From assembly GCF_001704275.1 (NCBI RefSeq), contig NZ_CP011533.1, positions 620,001-684,000 of the forward strand: a stretch of 64,000 nucleotides of DNA. Direction: 5' to 3'. The stretch's first letter is position 1, and every line of letters begins with the position of its first letter. The notes beneath the pieces are model-generated. The model was not told where the DNA came from. It did not search any database and saw nothing but the letters and a program-made list of their open reading frames with translations. The DNA is from Streptomyces noursei ATCC 11455. GTDB lineage: Bacteria > Actinomycetota > Actinomycetes > Streptomycetales > Streptomycetaceae. The position numbers and the translations under genes were made by a program. Shown here in pieces: positions 61,868 to 64,000 of the stretch.

Positions 61868-63061
61868 ATGAGTCGCAAGCCCGGCGCACCCGCCGAAATC
61901 GCCCCGATAGCGGCTTCGTTGCTGACCCGCACCGAAGAACTGGGCGCACGGATGGCCCGTCACATCCGCGCCCGGGTGCCGTACTACCGGGGCGACGAAC
62001 ACATCCCCCTCACGGAGTTGGCCGCATCGTGTCGGCGCAACTGCGAGCTGGTGCTCCAGCAGCTGGTCGACGGCCGCGACGGGGACATGGCGCCGGCGCG
62101 CGAGACCGGCCGCGAACGGGCCCGCCAGGGAACCCCGTTGGCCGAGGTGCTGCACGCCTATCGCGTCGGTTCCGAGATCCTGTGGTCCGCGATCGCCGCC
62201 GAGGCCCGCTCCGCCCAGGGCCTCACCACCGAAACCATCATGGCCCTGGCCGCGTGGTGGGTGAACGGCGGTCTCGCCGCGTCGGCCAGCGACGCGTATC
62301 GCGAGGAGGTCTCCGAGCTGGTGCTGCAACGCGAGCGGGAGCGCTCGGCGATGGTCGAGGCGCTGTTCACCGGCCTGCTCGCCGACCGTACGCCCCTGTG
62401 GGACGCCGCCGATGTGCTCGGCCTGCCGACCGGTGGGCCGTATGTCGTGGTCGCCGCCGAGGTGCCCGGCCCCGGCCGGGAGGCGCTGCCCGGGATCGAG
62501 GCCCGCCTGCGCGCCGAACAACTGCGGTCGGCCTGGCGCCTGTTGCCGGACCTACAGGTCGGCGTGGTCGCCGTTCCGCATCCGGAGGCCGATGGCGCGG
62601 TGCTGCGCGTCCTGGAGCGGTCGCTCGCCGCCCATGTGGGCATCAGCCCCGCCTACCGCGACCTTCGGGAGACCCCCAAGGCGCTCCGGCTCGCCCGCCT
62701 GGCGCTCACCGGCGCACGCGGTCGACCCACCACCGGCATCGCGCGCTTCGACAACAGCCCGGCCGCCCTACTGGTGGCGGCGGCCCCGGACGAGGCCGGA
62801 CGGATCGCCCGAGCCGCCCTGGACGGCGTACTGCGGCTACCGGCCGACGAGCGGGACCGCCTGCTGGAGACCCTGGAGTGCTGGTTCGCGGCGGCCGGTT
62901 CGACGGTCGCCGCGGCGGAGCTGCTGTACTGCCACCGCAACACCGTCCGCTACCGGCTGCGCCGACTGGAGGAGCTGACGGGGCGCTCACTGCGCGATCC
63001 CCGGGCGGTGGCCGACCTCGCCGTGGCCCTGCACGGACTGCGGCTGTCGCCCGGCGAATAG
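61868..63061 (+). CDS. PucR/CdaR-family regulator
   Basis: The 397-residue protein has an N-terminal RsbRD-like helical domain (ELGARMARHIRARVPYYRGD, ELVLQQLVDGRDGD), a GGDEF-like middle domain (PYVVVAAEVPGPGREALPG, GISPAYRDLRETPKALRLARL) and the C-terminal PucR HTH_30 (TVAAAELLYCHRNTVRYRLR, RLEELTGRSLRDPRAV). Such proteins activate catabolic or secondary metabolic genes. The target is unclear; the gene is divergent from the SGNH hydrolase (180 bp between), which is a candidate. It is convergent with tetR. Confidence 0.92.
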   Translation: MSRKPGAPAEIAPIAASLLTRTEELGARMARHIRARVPYYRGDEHIPLTELAASCRRNCELVLQQLVDGRDGDMAPARETGRERARQGTPLAEVLHAYRVGSEILWSAIAAEARSAQGLTTETIMALAAWWVNGGLAASASDAYREEVSELVLQRERERSAMVEALFTGLLADRTPLWDAADVLGLPTGGPYVVVAAEVPGPGREALPGIEARLRAEQLRSAWRLLPDLQVGVVAVPHPEADGAVLRVLERSLAAHVGISPAYRDLRETPKALRLARLALTGARGRPTTGIARFDNSPAALLVAAAPDEAGRIARAALDGVLRLPADERDRLLETLECWFAAAGSTVAAAELLYCHRNTVRYRLRRLEELTGRSLRDPRAVADLAVALHGLRLSPGE

Positions 63062-63087
63062 GGCCTGGGGCGCCGGCCGGGGATCGT

Positions 63088-63744
63088 TCAGCCCCGCTGC
63101 GCCCCCAGGGCGCGCAACAGGAACGGGAGCAGTTCCCGGATCGCCGCCTCGCCGGACGAGGGGCCGTCCGTGGCGCTCCGGTGCGCCGCGTCGGGGGTCA
63201 GAAACAGGCGGCTGACCATCGAGCCCACGACGAGGTCGGCCAGCACCTGCGGATTCTCCAGCGGCGGGATGTCGCCGCGGTCGACGGCGCGGCGCACCAC
63301 AGTGGCGGACCGGTCCCGGACCGGCTCGATGATCGCGGTGTCCAGCACGCGGGCCAGCGCTTCGTTGTGTGCGGACTCACCGATCAGGACGTGCAACAGC
63401 CGTCCGCCGGGGCCCTCCAGCGTGTCGGCCTTGTCGCGCAGCAGCGCGGCCAGATCGCCTTCGAGGCTGCCGGTGTCCGGCTGCGGGCCGAGGTCGCTCG
63501 CCCAGCGCACGGCGGTGCCGACGACGAGGTCCTCCTTGGAGCGCCAGCGGCGGTAGAGGGTCGCGGTGGAGACTCTGGCCCGTTTGGCGACCGCGGCCGT
63601 GGTCAGCCCGCCGTAGCCGTTCTCCTGGAGGACCTGGACGGTGGCCTCCAGGAGGGCCCGGTCGCGTTCGGCGTCCCGCGGGCGGCCACGGGCGGGCCGC
63701 CGGCCGGCCGCGGCGGTCTGATTGCTCTCGGTACGTTCGCCCAC
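63088..63744 (-). CDS. TetR-family repressor
   Basis: The 218-residue protein has a basic N-terminal tail (GRRPARGRPRDAERDRALLE), a TetR HTH (GYGGLTTAAVAKRARVSTAT, LYRRWRSKEDLV; about 40-75) and a TetR_C_16-type domain. It is divergent from the aldehyde dehydrogenase, with a perfect 21-bp palindrome between them, so it should repress that gene and itself. GTG 63744 is the start that leaves a normal N-terminal arm. Confidence 0.9.
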   Translation of the reverse strand: MGERTESNQTAAAGRRPARGRPRDAERDRALLEATVQVLQENGYGGLTTAAVAKRARVSTATLYRRWRSKEDLVVGTAVRWASDLGPQPDTGSLEGDLAALLRDKADTLEGPGGRLLHVLIGESAHNEALARVLDTAIIEPVRDRSATVVRRAVDRGDIPPLENPQVLADLVVGSMVSRLFLTPDAAHRSATDGPSSGEAAIRELLPFLLRALGAQRG

Positions 63745-63770
63745 ACCGGGAGTCTATCGACCCGCATTAC

Positions 63771-63791
63771 GAAACGAAAAATTTTCGTTTC
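63771..63791. promoter_or_regulatory. TetR operator, perfect 21-bp palindrome
   Basis: Arms GAAACGAAAA and TTTTCGTTTC flank a single A. The site is very AT-rich for this DNA and lies directly upstream of the -10 box of the aldehyde dehydrogenase gene and 27 bp from the tetR start. Confidence 0.88.
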
Positions 63792-63794
63792 ATG

Positions 63795-63800
63795 TAGCCT
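63795..63800 (+). promoter_or_regulatory. Probable -10 box of the aldehyde dehydrogenase gene (TAGCCT)
   Basis: TAGCCT lies 7 nt before ATG 63808, beside the operator, so TetR binding would cover the -35 region. Confidence 0.5.
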
Positions 63801-63807
63801 CGGCGAC

Positions 63808-64000
63808 ATGACCACCCTCGCCTCCACCCCCGACCTGGACGCGGCCACCGTCGTCGACCGGCTGCGCACCACCTTCGCCACCCGCCGCACCGCCGCCACC
63901 GACTGGCGCCGCGGCCAGCTCACGGCCCTGCGCACCCTGCTCACCGACCACCGCGACGAGCTCCTCGCCGCGCTCGCCGCCGACCTCGGCAAGGGCCCCG
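63808..64000 (+). CDS. Aldehyde dehydrogenase family protein, N-terminal part (3' end outside window)
   Basis: Only the first 64 codons are present: AATVVDRLRTTFATRRTAAT, DWRRGQLTALRTLLTDHRDE and LLAALAADLGKGP. This is the N-terminal arm of class-3-type aldehyde dehydrogenases (VxxLRxxFxxGRTxxxxWRxxQL, then ALxxDLGK), so an NAD(P)-dependent oxidation of an aldehyde to an acid is expected; the catalytic Cys is outside. It is controlled by the divergent tetR through the 21-bp palindrome. Confidence 0.85.
   Translation, partial: MTTLASTPDLDAATVVDRLRTTFATRRTAATDWRRGQLTALRTLLTDHRDELLAALAADLGKGP

Overview
The window is high-GC DNA (about 70-73%) with the gene density, GTG starts, many short intergenic gaps and family content of a Streptomyces-type actinomycete: a DtxR-type iron box, a SARP-free mix of TetR/MarR/Lrp/LysR/PucR/XRE regulators, Tat and lipoprotein signals, a second DnaE, katG with a Fur-family gene, and rare TTA codons. 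I see about 53 intact or partial protein genes, five pseudogenes or gene fragments, and no rRNA, tRNA or CRISPR array. The mix of transporters, secreted hydrolases, paired regulators and decayed genes suits a chromosome arm rather than the core; this is inference.

Layout. 0-10 kb: 3' end of a secreted protein, an AhpD-like and a monooxygenase gene divergent from an XRE regulator, a GT-C membrane glycosyltransferase, a thiamine-diphosphate keto-acid decarboxylase divergent from a MarR gene with two matching operators, and a methyltransferase gene enclosed by a 56-bp inverted repeat. 9-17.6 kb: a coupled unknown gene plus methyltransferase, a tetR-MFS pair with two tandem operators, a second MFS gene carrying a TTA codon, an iron-box-controlled DUF2470 gene, a SUKH-like gene with an Asp-rich insert, and a Tat-exported DUF4185 protein. 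18-26.9 kb: a metallo-beta-lactamase-fold hydrolase, a methyltransferase, an OmpR-type two-component system divergent from an ABC permease/ATPase pair, an erythromycin-esterase homologue and a secreted ricin-type lectin.

26.9-41.4 kb: an IS5-family remnant abutting a LysR gene, a DnaE paralogue (one TTA codon) translationally coupled to a small zinc-motif protein, an alpha/beta hydrolase and SDR divergent from an Lrp regulator, VOC and MepB proteins, an MFS exporter, an ECF42-type sigma factor coupled to its DGPF (YCII) partner, and a deacetylase-like lipoprotein. 41.4-49 kb is the degraded stretch: a broken Ser/Thr kinase-LamG gene, an MFS fragment, and a kinase-like gene with an amber stop, mixed with intact secreted HAD and alpha/beta hydrolases, a GNAT gene and a small secreted peptide. 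48.9-64 kb: tetR divergent from a class C beta-lactamase-like hydrolase, katG divergent from a Fur-family regulator, a two-component system followed by an FtsX-type ABC exporter, a secreted SGNH hydrolase, a PucR regulator, and tetR divergent from an aldehyde dehydrogenase cut by the right edge.

How the genes work together. Most units are small regulator-target pairs, and many have visible operators (perfect palindromes at 6.9, 13.0, 14.6, 49.6 and 63.8 kb). Four stop/start overlaps (ATGA or GTGA) couple genes in pairs at 9.27, 12.30, 21.65, 31.98, 39.56 and 58.77 kb. A striking global feature is that about a dozen genes have a TANNNT or GATACT -10 box exactly 6-7 nt before the start codon, implying leaderless mRNAs. 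The most unusual local feature is the inverted-repeat-bounded methyltransferase cassette at 7.50-8.47 kb.
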